Assembly: GCA_965199135.1 (NCBI GenBank)
Contig: OZ240685.1
Span: 2,108,001 to 2,172,000, forward strand
Direction of reading: 5' to 3'
Length of the DNA: 64,000 nucleotides
Source: EB88 sp965199135
Lineage (GTDB): Bacteria > Acidobacteriota > Terriglobia > Terriglobales > Acidobacteriaceae
Positions 54,005-62,325 of the stretch are shown in pieces. The notes under the pieces are model-generated. The model did no database searches and was not told the DNA's origin. It was given only the letters and a program-made list of their open reading frames with translations. Every line of letters begins with the position of its first letter. The stretch's first letter is position 1. Made by a program: the position numbers and the translations under genes.

Positions 54005-56275
54005 ATGGACACTTCACGCCGAGAAAAGCCCCGGCCCGCAGACGAGCTGACCCTTAGCTCCCTTCTGACTGCGTGCGGTCGGCGGAAGCGATTGCTCCTC
54101 TGGCCCCCGTTAACGCTGCTGGTGCTGGTTGCTGCGGCTTGGCCTTTCTCCACACGAAAGTACCGTGCTGTCGCCACAATCCAGGTGCAGAAGCAGGATG
54201 GGGGCGCACTGGGACTCGAAAGCGCAGCCCTCGGTTTCGATGGAAGCACCATGTCGACCGACGCACTGGACTACACCATGACGTTGCAGACCACGGCAGC
54301 GATCCTGCGATCCCCGCAGCTGGCGCTTGCAGTGATCGAGAGAACCGGGCTCGAACAAACCAGGGGCTATTTTCAGCCGGCCGAAAAAAGTGCATGGTCG
54401 CCGGTTCTCGCCTGGCCTGGCACCACTCTGCGAAGCCTCACGCGGAGCGAACCGATCGAGCCTCTCGCTGTTCCTCTCCGGGACGCACCCAATCGCAGGT
54501 ACGTCGCCGAGAAGATATTCAGTAGGCAACTCAAGATACAACCACTTACTGGTACCCGACTGATCAGCATCGGGTACACGGACCGGGATCCGCGCAGCGC
54601 TGCCGCAGTCGCGAACATGATCCCTGTTGTTCTCGCCGAGATGACATCCCGGGAACAGCTCGAGGCGACGCGCCGCGATGCCTCGTGGCTCGACAGCCAG
54701 ATCGCGATTTACCGGAAGCAGGCTGAAGCAGCCGAGGCCAGGGCGGCCGCCTTGCAGCGGAGTACTGGCACCTTCGGCCCGGATGCTGCCCAGAACATCG
54801 TGCTTGATCGATTGCAGAGCCTCAACCAGACGCTGACTGCTGCCGAGAGCAACCGGATCCTTAAGCAAAGTATCGACCTGGTTGCTCGCGATGGCAGCCC
54901 GGAGCTGATCTCAAGCCTGAGCGGTAATTCCAGCACCGGCGCCGTGGCGTCCATGAACACGAGTCTCTCGTTGATCCAGGACCTCCAGGCCCAGCGAGCC
55001 AGGATTGACGCGGAACTGCGTGGAGCCTCCGAACGGTATGGCCCGGCATACCCCGAGATGTCTGAGCTGCAGGCCCGGCGTGCCGGGATTGATCGAGGTA
55101 TCCAGGAGGAAACAGCGCGCCTGGGCAAGCGCGCACACACGGATCGGCTCGTTGCCGAGAAGCAGGAGCAGGCGGCGCGCATAGCGTTTGAGCAGCAGAA
55201 GCAGCTCGCCATGCGTCAGAACGATGCCTACATCGCGTACGAACTCGCGCGCGATGAAGCCCGGAGCAGCCAGCAGCTCTACGAGGGACTCGAAGCAAAG
55301 CTCAAAACGATCAATGTGCTTGAAGGCATGGGCGCGACCAACGTCGAGGTGCTGAGCCCTGCCTCGGTCCCTTCGCACAACGATCCAGTGGCGCCGAACA
55401 TGCTGCTGCGAATGGCGGCTGCCCTGCTTGCGGGGCTGGTGTTCGGCGGGATGGCCGCCATCCACGCCGAGTGGCGGGACGACTCGGTCGCTTCCCCTGC
55501 TGCGCTTGAGGAACTCCTTGGTTTCGCGCTGATTGCGGTGCTTCCCCGCTTCGTGACGCGGCAACAGCAACCAGGATCGCGCCAACCCGTCGCAGTCACG
55601 CTCGAGCAGGCCAATGCTCCGTACAGCGAGGCGATGCGATGTTTACGCAGCGAGTTTCTTCGCGGGAATGAGCGAACCACCGCATCCGAGACGATCCTTG
55701 TGACGAGCAGCGCTGCCGGGGAGGGCCGAACCACGGTAGCGCTCAATCTCGCCCTGGTGCTTGCGCAAGCCGGTTCGCGTGTGCTGCTGGTGGATGCCGA
55801 TCTCCGTAAGCCTACCCTGGCGGCGCTTGGGCCAGGTTCCAGTCCAGGTACGGAGCCGGGGCTGGCGACCGCACTTTCTGGTCCTCGCGGTGTTTCCCCG
55901 AGACAGCCGGTCGCCCGGTTGCCGGAGTTGCACCTGCTCGCCAGTAGTGAGGAACCGCCGCGCACGGCAGACCTGCTCAGCTCGGGACGCATGGCGGAGT
56001 TGCTTCGCGACTGGAAGCAGCACTACCGCTACATCGTGCTGGACTCGGCGCCGGTTCTGGGCCGTGCCGACACAACAGCTCTGGTGCGACTGAGCGACAC
56101 CACCCTCGTCGTAGCCGCGCATCGCTCCACCCAACAAACCGCGTTGAGAAGGACGATGGATATCCTGCAGCGCCACTGCCCCCCTGATGGCAGAATCGGC
56201 TGTGTCCTGAACCTGGTCGAGGAGCACGGCCCCGAGTGGAAGCGCTACTACGGAATGACGAGGCTCCCCCGATGA
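54005..56275 (+). CDS. Wzc-like polysaccharide co-polymerase/tyrosine-kinase-type protein
   Basis: A 756-residue inner-membrane protein. Two membrane helices (about residues 30-47 and 470-490) flank a long coiled-coil periplasmic domain with Gln/Arg/Glu-rich helices. The cytoplasmic BY-kinase-like ATPase has SSAAGEGRTTVALNLA, VLLVDADLRKPTL and YIVLDSAPVL. The P-loop Lys is Arg575 and the usual tyrosine-rich tail is absent; only KRYYG remains near the C-terminus. It probably controls chain length and export with the Wza-like protein. The start is uncertain: TTG 53906 and ATG 53948 are in frame upstream. Confidence 0.87.
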   Translation: MDTSRREKPRPADELTLSSLLTACGRRKRLLLWPPLTLLVLVAAAWPFSTRKYRAVATIQVQKQDGGALGLESAALGFDGSTMSTDALDYTMTLQTTAAILRSPQLALAVIERTGLEQTRGYFQPAEKSAWSPVLAWPGTTLRSLTRSEPIEPLAVPLRDAPNRRYVAEKIFSRQLKIQPLTGTRLISIGYTDRDPRSAAAVANMIPVVLAEMTSREQLEATRRDASWLDSQIAIYRKQAEAAEARAAALQRSTGTFGPDAAQNIVLDRLQSLNQTLTAAESNRILKQSIDLVARDGSPELISSLSGNSSTGAVASMNTSLSLIQDLQAQRARIDAELRGASERYGPAYPEMSELQARRAGIDRGIQEETARLGKRAHTDRLVAEKQEQAARIAFEQQKQLAMRQNDAYIAYELARDEARSSQQLYEGLEAKLKTINVLEGMGATNVEVLSPASVPSHNDPVAPNMLLRMAAALLAGLVFGGMAAIHAEWRDDSVASPAALEELLGFALIAVLPRFVTRQQQPGSRQPVAVTLEQANAPYSEAMRCLRSEFLRGNERTTASETILVTSSAAGEGRTTVALNLALVLAQAGSRVLLVDADLRKPTLAALGPGSSPGTEPGLATALSGPRGVSPRQPVARLPELHLLASSEEPPRTADLLSSGRMAELLRDWKQHYRYIVLDSAPVLGRADTTALVRLSDTTLVVAAHRSTQQTALRRTMDILQRHCPPDGRIGCVLNLVEEHGPEWKRYYGMTRLPR

Positions 56276-57156
56276 GAGTGCTGGCAAGAACATGTTGGAG
56301 CGTGATTGTGGGACTGCTTCTCACACCGGGAGCCATCGCGCAGGAAAGCGTGACGATCCGCGGCGGCGACCTGCTCTCGGTCCAGGTCTTTCGGGAAGAC
56401 CAGTTGAGCACGAAGGTGCGCGTCCGCGATGGAGGCTCTGTGCTCCTTCCACTGATCGGAAGCGTAGCGGTCGCCGGGTTGCCACCAGCCGAGGCCGCTG
56501 CTCGCATTGCAGATGCGTACCTTACGGGACACTTCCTTACCCATCCTGAAGTGACCTTGCTGATCGAGGAATCTGCGCTGCAGCAGGTCGCGGTGTTGGG
56601 AGAGGTCGGCCGTCCCGGCACGGTGGCGCTTAGCAGCCCGCGCAGCCTCATCGATGTGCTCTCAGAAGCAGGAGGCCTGCTCAAGTCCGCCGACCATCAT
56701 GTGACCATCCGCCGCCCCGACGAGGCGCCAATCACCGTGCTTGTCGGCAACCAGGCGGCCTCTGTCCTGAACACTGCGGATGTGCTCGTCCGGCCCGGTG
56801 ACACCGTGCTGGTACCGCGCGCGGGAATTGTCTACGTGCTTGGCGATGTGGGTCGGCCGGGCGGCTACCTGATGGAAGATGACTCCCGGCTCTCGGTGCT
56901 TCAGGCGCTCGCACTTGCAGGCGGCACGACAAAAACCGCGGCCGAGGGGGAGGCGCGACTGATCCGCGGAGCCGCGGGCAATGGCACCGAAATACCGCTT
57001 CATCTGAAAGCCGTGCAGAAAGGGAAGGCGCCTGACCTTTCCCTCGAAAACGACGACATCCTCTACGTGCCCTTTTCGTTCGGCAAGAACCTTGCCCTTG
57101 GCGCGGCGTCTGTCGCAGCGTCGGCTTCCTCAGCCGTCATCTACGCGGCGTACTGA
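56272..57156 (+). CDS. Wza-like polysaccharide export protein with SLBB domains
   Basis: A 294-residue exported protein (signal peptide about residues 1-24, ending GAIAQ). A polysaccharide export domain (about 27-100; IRGGDLLSVQVFRED) is followed by two SLBB domains (about 105-190 and 193-275; VAVLGEVGRPG and VYVLGDVGRPG). There is no lipobox cysteine, unlike E. coli Wza, and the C-terminus is a short hydrophobic, Ala/Ser-rich helix that may insert in the membrane. The ATG overlaps the wzc-like stop (ATGA), so the two are coupled. Confidence 0.9.
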   Translation: MRVLARTCWSVIVGLLLTPGAIAQESVTIRGGDLLSVQVFREDQLSTKVRVRDGGSVLLPLIGSVAVAGLPPAEAAARIADAYLTGHFLTHPEVTLLIEESALQQVAVLGEVGRPGTVALSSPRSLIDVLSEAGGLLKSADHHVTIRRPDEAPITVLVGNQAASVLNTADVLVRPGDTVLVPRAGIVYVLGDVGRPGGYLMEDDSRLSVLQALALAGGTTKTAAEGEARLIRGAAGNGTEIPLHLKAVQKGKAPDLSLENDDILYVPFSFGKNLALGAASVAASASSAVIYAAY

Positions 57157-57158
57157 CG

Positions 57159-58505
57159 ATGCGGCCTCCGCTGTGTTCGATCCGCCTGTGCGATGTGGCC
57201 GCCGTGGGTGTTCTGCTCTTCTTTGGGATGGCGGGCTCGATCCCTGGGATCGCTCCCAACCAGGCGAACGAGATGACGGGAGCAGCTGGCACACCTCTTC
57301 AGAAAGCAGCCGGCATTGGTGCGCAGGTCCTGGTGAACGGATGCATCCTCCTGCTGCTCTTCTGCCATCGCGCCACGCTGCGCCAGCATGCCCGCGCGTT
57401 GCGGTGGGCGGCCCTTCTGCCGCTCTGGGCGGTGCTGTCAACAGCGTGGTCCGAGGCGCCGGTCCTCACGCTCAGGCGCGCGGGGGCGTTCGCTCTGGCC
57501 GCGCTGTTTGGAATGCTGCTTCCGCTCTGCTACGGGCCCGCGCGATTGGTGCGGCTTCTGCAGATCACGTTCCTGCTGCTTGCCCTTGGGTCTGCCTTGC
57601 TGGCCCTGGGCTTTCCGTCTTTGGGGCTTGACGCCTCGACGGGGCATGGCGGTGACTGGCAGGGCGTATTTACACAAAAAAACGCGTGTGGCCGCGGCAT
57701 GGTCTTCGCCCTTACTGCGGTGCTCGCCTCCCCGCGCTTCCGCTGGTTCGAAGGCTTTCTCTTTCTTGTTTTCGCGATCGAACTGATCCTGAGCGGGTCC
57801 CGTGGGGCCTGGGCGATCGGGCTTGTCACGCTAGCCGCGCTCCTGCTCCTCCGTTGCGGCAGCCAGTTGGATCGCGCCGGACGATTCCTGTTGTTCGGGG
57901 TGGTCGCGATCGCCACCGCGGGCGCCGCAACGCTTGCCGTGGTCTGGTTCGCCGACCTCGCGGAGTGGATGGGACGAGACGCCACACTCACCGGCCGCAC
58001 TGCAATCTGGCACGAAGTGTGGACCGCCATCCTCCAGCGCCCGTTGCTCGGGTATGGCTTCTCTGCCTTCTGGCGAGGGGCAGAGGGTGCGTCCTGGAAC
58101 GTGGTGGTCGCGCTGCATTTCGTCCTCTTCCACGCGCACAACGGCTTTCTCGAGATGTGGATCAATCTTGGTCTCGTTGGGCTCGCCTTGTTTGCTGCAG
58201 GGTATCTGCGTGCTCTGCGGCTGCTCGCCTCCGAACTCTTCGCCGGCCGGTGCAGCGCAGCTGTGTGGCCTGCGGGTGTTGTGCTCCTGGTTTTTCTCTA
58301 CGATCTCGACGAGAACACGCTGCTCTCCTTCAACGGCCTGTTTTTCGTGTTGTATGCCGGGGCGGTCGTAGCCATCGAGACCCGGAACCTGGCAGCGGAG
58401 CGACCCTGTGTACCGGTCTTTCGCGGCGCGGGGTTCATGCCGCGTTCCAATGCGCCTGAGACAGGTGGTCTGCGACCGGTGTGGTGGACGGGAGCGTCGC
58501 AATGA
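57159..58505 (+). CDS. O-antigen ligase/polymerase family membrane protein
   Basis: A 448-residue protein with about eleven to twelve membrane segments. The large periplasmic loop contains TGRTAIWHEVWTAILQRPLLGYG and FHAHNGFLEMW, the Wzy_C signature shared by WaaL ligases and some Wzy polymerases; the loop His is thought to be catalytic. QKNACGRG is a further family motif. In this locus, polymerisation of exopolysaccharide repeat units is more likely than ligation to lipid A, but the sequence cannot separate the two. It starts two bases after the Wza-like gene. Confidence 0.87.
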   Translation: MRPPLCSIRLCDVAAVGVLLFFGMAGSIPGIAPNQANEMTGAAGTPLQKAAGIGAQVLVNGCILLLLFCHRATLRQHARALRWAALLPLWAVLSTAWSEAPVLTLRRAGAFALAALFGMLLPLCYGPARLVRLLQITFLLLALGSALLALGFPSLGLDASTGHGGDWQGVFTQKNACGRGMVFALTAVLASPRFRWFEGFLFLVFAIELILSGSRGAWAIGLVTLAALLLLRCGSQLDRAGRFLLFGVVAIATAGAATLAVVWFADLAEWMGRDATLTGRTAIWHEVWTAILQRPLLGYGFSAFWRGAEGASWNVVVALHFVLFHAHNGFLEMWINLGLVGLALFAAGYLRALRLLASELFAGRCSAAVWPAGVVLLVFLYDLDENTLLSFNGLFFVLYAGAVVAIETRNLAAERPCVPVFRGAGFMPRSNAPETGGLRPVWWTGASQ

Positions 58506-59665
58506 TCGTGCAGCAGGCGATCCCGGGAGACGCCAGGCGCGAACCCCTCGTGGTTCCGCAACGGTTCTACCGTCCGGAACTCGATATGCTGCGATGGTTT
58601 GCATTCCTGATGGTCTTTGCGGCACATGCGCTGCTGTCGTTTCACGGTCTGCTGCCTGCTGCCGTACTCTCGACGCTTGAGGGCGCAGGCAGCTGCGGTG
58701 TGCCGATCTTTTTCTTTCTGTCGGCATTCCTGATCACGGAGCTTCTGCGACGAGAGAAGCTCGCGGGAACAGTACCCCTTCGCTCGTTCTACGTGCGCCG
58801 CATCCTGCGAATCTGGCCGCTTTACTTCGGGATCCTTGCTGCCTATGCAGTGCTTGGCCGACGCTTTCACGGCTTCCACGTCGAGGCGGGGAGGCTGCTG
58901 CTGAACTGCCTGCTCGCCGGGAACTGGTACATCGCGCTCCATCCCGCAATCACGACGCCGCTGCGCAGCCTTTGGAGCATTTCCGTCGAGGAGCAGTGGT
59001 ACCTGTTCTGGCCGGTCCTGCAGCGCGGGCTTTCCCGTGCGGCGCTGTTTCTCAGCTGCATAGTGATCGCGGTGCTTGCCTACGTGGCGTTGATCGCGAT
59101 TGCGCGAACCGGGGATCCGCGTTCGCTCCCGGTGACTGCCTGGGTCGACAGCGCGGTGCAGTTCCAGTACTTCGCGCTCGGTGCGGCCACTGCGCTCTGC
59201 CTTCAGGGACGGGTACCTCGGGTAAGCCGGGGGGCGCGTTGCCTCATGCTCGCGCTTGGCGTGGTCTTGATGCTGCTGGCAGCCGGTGTGTGCGGCATCA
59301 AGCAGGCGGTACCTGCGCGTTCGACGGGAGCTCTCGTCAGTGGCTACCTGCTCGTTGCGGGCGGCACGCTGTGCTGCTTCCTCGCGGTCCTGGGGATCGC
59401 GTCGCGGCGATGGCTGCGTCCGCTGGTCCGGTTGGGGCAGCTCTCCTTCGGGCTCTATGTCTTCCACGAGACCGGCTTCTTCCTTGCGGACGCCCTGCGT
59501 CGGTATCTGGAGGTCTCCTTAACGCTCGGGTCGTTGCTGGTTGAAAAAGCGGTGGCCCTCCTGCTGACCTGTGGGATGGCCTTCTGCAGCTATCACTGGT
59601 GGGAGCGGCCCTTTCTGCGTCTCAAACAACGGTGGACGGTGGTGCCGTCCCGGGCGGTGCACTGA
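58502..59665 (+). CDS. Acyltransferase 3 family protein
   Basis: A 387-residue integral membrane acyltransferase with about ten segments. YRPELDMLRWFAFLMVFAAH contains the conserved catalytic His of the OafA/NodX family, and SFYVRRILRIWPLY and SLWSISVEEQWYLFWP are further signatures. Such enzymes O-acetylate polysaccharides at the membrane. There is no C-terminal SGNH domain. ATG 58502 overlaps the preceding stop (ATGA), and the stop overlaps the next ATG, so it lies in a tightly coupled operon. Confidence 0.92.
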   Translation: MIVQQAIPGDARREPLVVPQRFYRPELDMLRWFAFLMVFAAHALLSFHGLLPAAVLSTLEGAGSCGVPIFFFLSAFLITELLRREKLAGTVPLRSFYVRRILRIWPLYFGILAAYAVLGRRFHGFHVEAGRLLLNCLLAGNWYIALHPAITTPLRSLWSISVEEQWYLFWPVLQRGLSRAALFLSCIVIAVLAYVALIAIARTGDPRSLPVTAWVDSAVQFQYFALGAATALCLQGRVPRVSRGARCLMLALGVVLMLLAAGVCGIKQAVPARSTGALVSGYLLVAGGTLCCFLAVLGIASRRWLRPLVRLGQLSFGLYVFHETGFFLADALRRYLEVSLTLGSLLVEKAVALLLTCGMAFCSYHWWERPFLRLKQRWTVVPSRAVH

Positions 59666-62325
59666 TGCCGGCCGTGCTGGTCTTTCGCGAGGAGCTGCTT
59701 GCTCCATCCGAGACCTTCGTCGCCGCGCAGGCGACGACGCTTGAGCGTTTCCAGCCGCTGCTTTGTGGGCTGCGCAGGGTGGAGCCGACGCTGCCGCTCA
59801 CTCTTCCGCTGCTTCTGCTCGCGCGCAGCAGGGTCACCCGTGCGCTGGTGCAGAGCGTCGGCTGGGCCCCTGGTCTGCGCAAGCGTTTGCTTGCTGCGCA
59901 GCCGGTGCTCGCGCACGTGCATTTCGCCATCGATGCAGCCGTGCTCCTCCCGCTGCTGCAGAGATTACGTCTGCCGATCGTTGTGACTCTGCACGGCTAT
60001 GACGTGATGCGCAGCGATGCGGCGCACCGCGCAAGCCGCAGGGGCAGGCTCTATCTCCGGCGGCGAGAGGCCTTGTGGGCGCAGGCGAGCACGTTTCTCT
60101 GTGTTTCCGACGCGATCCGACTGCGTGCACAGGAACGTGGTTTTCCAGAAGCGAAATTACAGGTGCTGCCGATCGGGGTCGCGGTTGGGCGCGTCCCGTA
60201 TCTCGAGCAGCTGACGCGTCGTCCTCAGGTTCTTTTTGTAGGGCGCCTGGTGGAGAAGAAGGGCTGCGATGTGCTCCTGCGGGCGATGCAGTTGTTGCAG
60301 CAGGAGCTACCGGATGCAGCGCTTGTGGTAGTTGGCGATGGGCCGGAACGCCGGTCGCTGGAGGCTTTGGCGTGTGAGCTCGGTGTGCGCGCGACGTTTG
60401 TTGGAGTGCAGACACCGGATCAGGTGCAGGGGCACATGCGTGCGTCGCGGTGTCTTGCCGCTCCCTCGTTGACCGCGCGGGATGGGGACGCGGAGGGGCT
60501 GCCGACAGTGCTCGCCGAGGCGCTGGCGATGGGGTTGCCGGTGGCGAGTACAACGCATTCCGGGATTCCGGAGTTGCTTGGTTCGGGGGTGCATGGCTTG
60601 CTTTCGCCGGAGCGAGACAGCGCGAAACTGGCGGAAAATCTGCTGATTTTGTGTGGCGAAGAAGAGCAATGTAACCGCTTACGCGTGTCGGGAAGAGCAC
60701 GCGTGGAGGAGGACTTTGACCTCCAAAAACAATCCCGGAAGCTCGAGCAGGTGTACGACCGGGTCGCCGGGAGCCAAGGGCTCCGACCGCAGGAGACACC
60801 GGGCGCCGCGAGCCAAGGGTTCCGACCGCAGGGGACGCCGGGTGCCGCGAGCCAGGGGCTCCAAATGCAGGAGACGCCGGGCGCCGCGAGCCAGGGGCTC
60901 CGACCGCAAGGGCCGCCGGGCGCCCCGAGCCAGGGGCTGCAAGCCGGGCAGGACGCTCGCGAGGCGCGTGGGAGCGAGAAGAGTCCCCGGGCGGCGACCT
61001 CATGGTCCGAGGGTGAAAAGCGCTCCCCGGGTTTCCTCCGGCAGACTGCGTGGCTGCTCTCGGGAAACGCCTTCGCGTTGGTGTTTCAGACGCTGTACTT
61101 CCTCGTGACCGGCCGGATGCTGGGGGCTGCGGAGTACGGGGCGTTTGCAGGCGCTGTGGCGCTCGTGAATGTGCTGGCGCAGTTCTCGTCCTGCGGGATG
61201 GAGATGGTGTTGCTGCGGACGGTTGCGCGCAGCCCGGAGGCGTTTCCGGAGTGCTGGGGCAGGGCGCTCGTGGTGACCGGCGGTGGATTTCTGTGCGTGC
61301 TCCTGGCCGTGCTTTTCTATGGGCGGTGGTTTTTGCCTCCGGAGCTCTTTGCGCTCTTGCCGTTCCTGGCGTTGTCCGACGCGTTGTTCGGCAAGGTGAC
61401 GCAGCTCGGGAGTCGCGCGCTGCAAGGGGCAGAGCTTGCACGGTGGAGTGCCAAGCTGCTCTTGCTCACAAACCTGGCACGGGCAATCGCTGCCGGGTTC
61501 CTGTTCGCGGTGGCTGCGCGCGGGCACACGCACGTCCCGGTGCTGCGCTGGACCGAGACGTACCTGGCTGCGTCGTTCCTGGTGGCGGTGCTTGCGGTGG
61601 GGCTGGTGAGCCGGAAGCTGGGGCTGCCGCGGTGGAGCCCGGTGCGCCGGGGGCATCTTGTGGAGGGGCTTTCCTTTGCTTGTTCGAGCTCGGCGATCTC
61701 GGTCTACAACGATGTGGACAAGACGTTGCTCGCGACCTATGGAATGCTGGGCGACGCCGGCATCTATGCGGCTGCATACCGCGTGGTGGACGTGGCGTCG
61801 ACGCCGATCGTCAGCCTGTTCGCGGCAGGGTCGCCGGAGTTGTTCCGGCGGGGCAAGCTGGATGGTGCCGGGGGCGCGGCGCTTGCCGCGAAGGCGCTCC
61901 TGCGCTGGGCGGCTCCTTTTGGGCTGGTGTGTGTGCCGCTGCTGGCGTTTGCAGCGGCGCCTGCCGTACCACTGCTGTTCGGAAGGTCATTTGCAGGGTC
62001 GGTGAGTGTGTTGCGCTTTCTTGCGGTGCTGCCGCTCTTCCGTGCGCTCCATTATGCCTTCGGCACAGCGATCACGGCCTGCGACCGGCAGTGGCTGCGA
62101 ACCGGTGCGCAGGGTGGGGCTGCGGTGTTGAACCTCGTGCTGAACCTGGTGTGGATTCCCGCGTATGGCTGGCGCGGGGCTGCCGTGGCGAGTCTCTGCG
62201 CGGATGGTGGGCTGGCGCTGGCGACGTTCCTGTTGTTGCAGGTGCTTCTGTTGCGACCCGAGGCCGGGACGCCCCATGCTATTCCGCGACGGGCGAAGCG
62301 GTGGCGGCACGCTCCAGGGCGTTGA
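59665..62325 (+). CDS. GT4 glycosyltransferase fused to a Wzx-type flippase
   Basis: An 886-residue protein in one frame. Residues 1-365 are a GT4 glycosyltransferase: HVHFAIDAA, VVTLHGYDV, LFVGRLVEKKGCDVLLRA and the donor-site DGDAEGLPTVLAEALAMG. Residues 370-425 are repeats of SQGLRPQETPGAA (four copies and a partial fifth). From about 458 there is a polysaccharide flippase of the Wzx/MOP type with twelve or so membrane helices (AWLLSGNAFALVFQTLYFL, then YNDVDKTLLATYGMLGDAGIYAAAYR). The two activities are normally separate proteins. The start overlaps the preceding stop (TGATG). Confidence 0.88.
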   Translation: MPAVLVFREELLAPSETFVAAQATTLERFQPLLCGLRRVEPTLPLTLPLLLLARSRVTRALVQSVGWAPGLRKRLLAAQPVLAHVHFAIDAAVLLPLLQRLRLPIVVTLHGYDVMRSDAAHRASRRGRLYLRRREALWAQASTFLCVSDAIRLRAQERGFPEAKLQVLPIGVAVGRVPYLEQLTRRPQVLFVGRLVEKKGCDVLLRAMQLLQQELPDAALVVVGDGPERRSLEALACELGVRATFVGVQTPDQVQGHMRASRCLAAPSLTARDGDAEGLPTVLAEALAMGLPVASTTHSGIPELLGSGVHGLLSPERDSAKLAENLLILCGEEEQCNRLRVSGRARVEEDFDLQKQSRKLEQVYDRVAGSQGLRPQETPGAASQGFRPQGTPGAASQGLQMQETPGAASQGLRPQGPPGAPSQGLQAGQDAREARGSEKSPRAATSWSEGEKRSPGFLRQTAWLLSGNAFALVFQTLYFLVTGRMLGAAEYGAFAGAVALVNVLAQFSSCGMEMVLLRTVARSPEAFPECWGRALVVTGGGFLCVLLAVLFYGRWFLPPELFALLPFLALSDALFGKVTQLGSRALQGAELARWSAKLLLLTNLARAIAAGFLFAVAARGHTHVPVLRWTETYLAASFLVAVLAVGLVSRKLGLPRWSPVRRGHLVEGLSFACSSSAISVYNDVDKTLLATYGMLGDAGIYAAAYRVVDVASTPIVSLFAAGSPELFRRGKLDGAGGAALAAKALLRWAAPFGLVCVPLLAFAAAPAVPLLFGRSFAGSVSVLRFLAVLPLFRALHYAFGTAITACDRQWLRTGAQGGAAVLNLVLNLVWIPAYGWRGAAVASLCADGGLALATFLLLQVLLLRPEAGTPHAIPRRAKRWRHAPGR
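60772..60945 (+). repeat. 39-bp tandem repeat, 4.4 copies, coding
   Basis: Four consecutive 39-bp units begin at 60772, 60811, 60850 and 60889, each opening AGCCA(A/G)GGG and ending near GCCGCG or GCCCCG, then a partial fifth. The unit length is a multiple of three, so copy changes would not break the frame. It encodes the Gln/Pro/Gly-rich linker of the fusion protein. Confidence 0.92.

Noticed and set aside
60772..60945. CRISPR array
   Set aside because: The 39-bp units are contiguous with no spacers, lie inside an open frame, and there are no cas genes.
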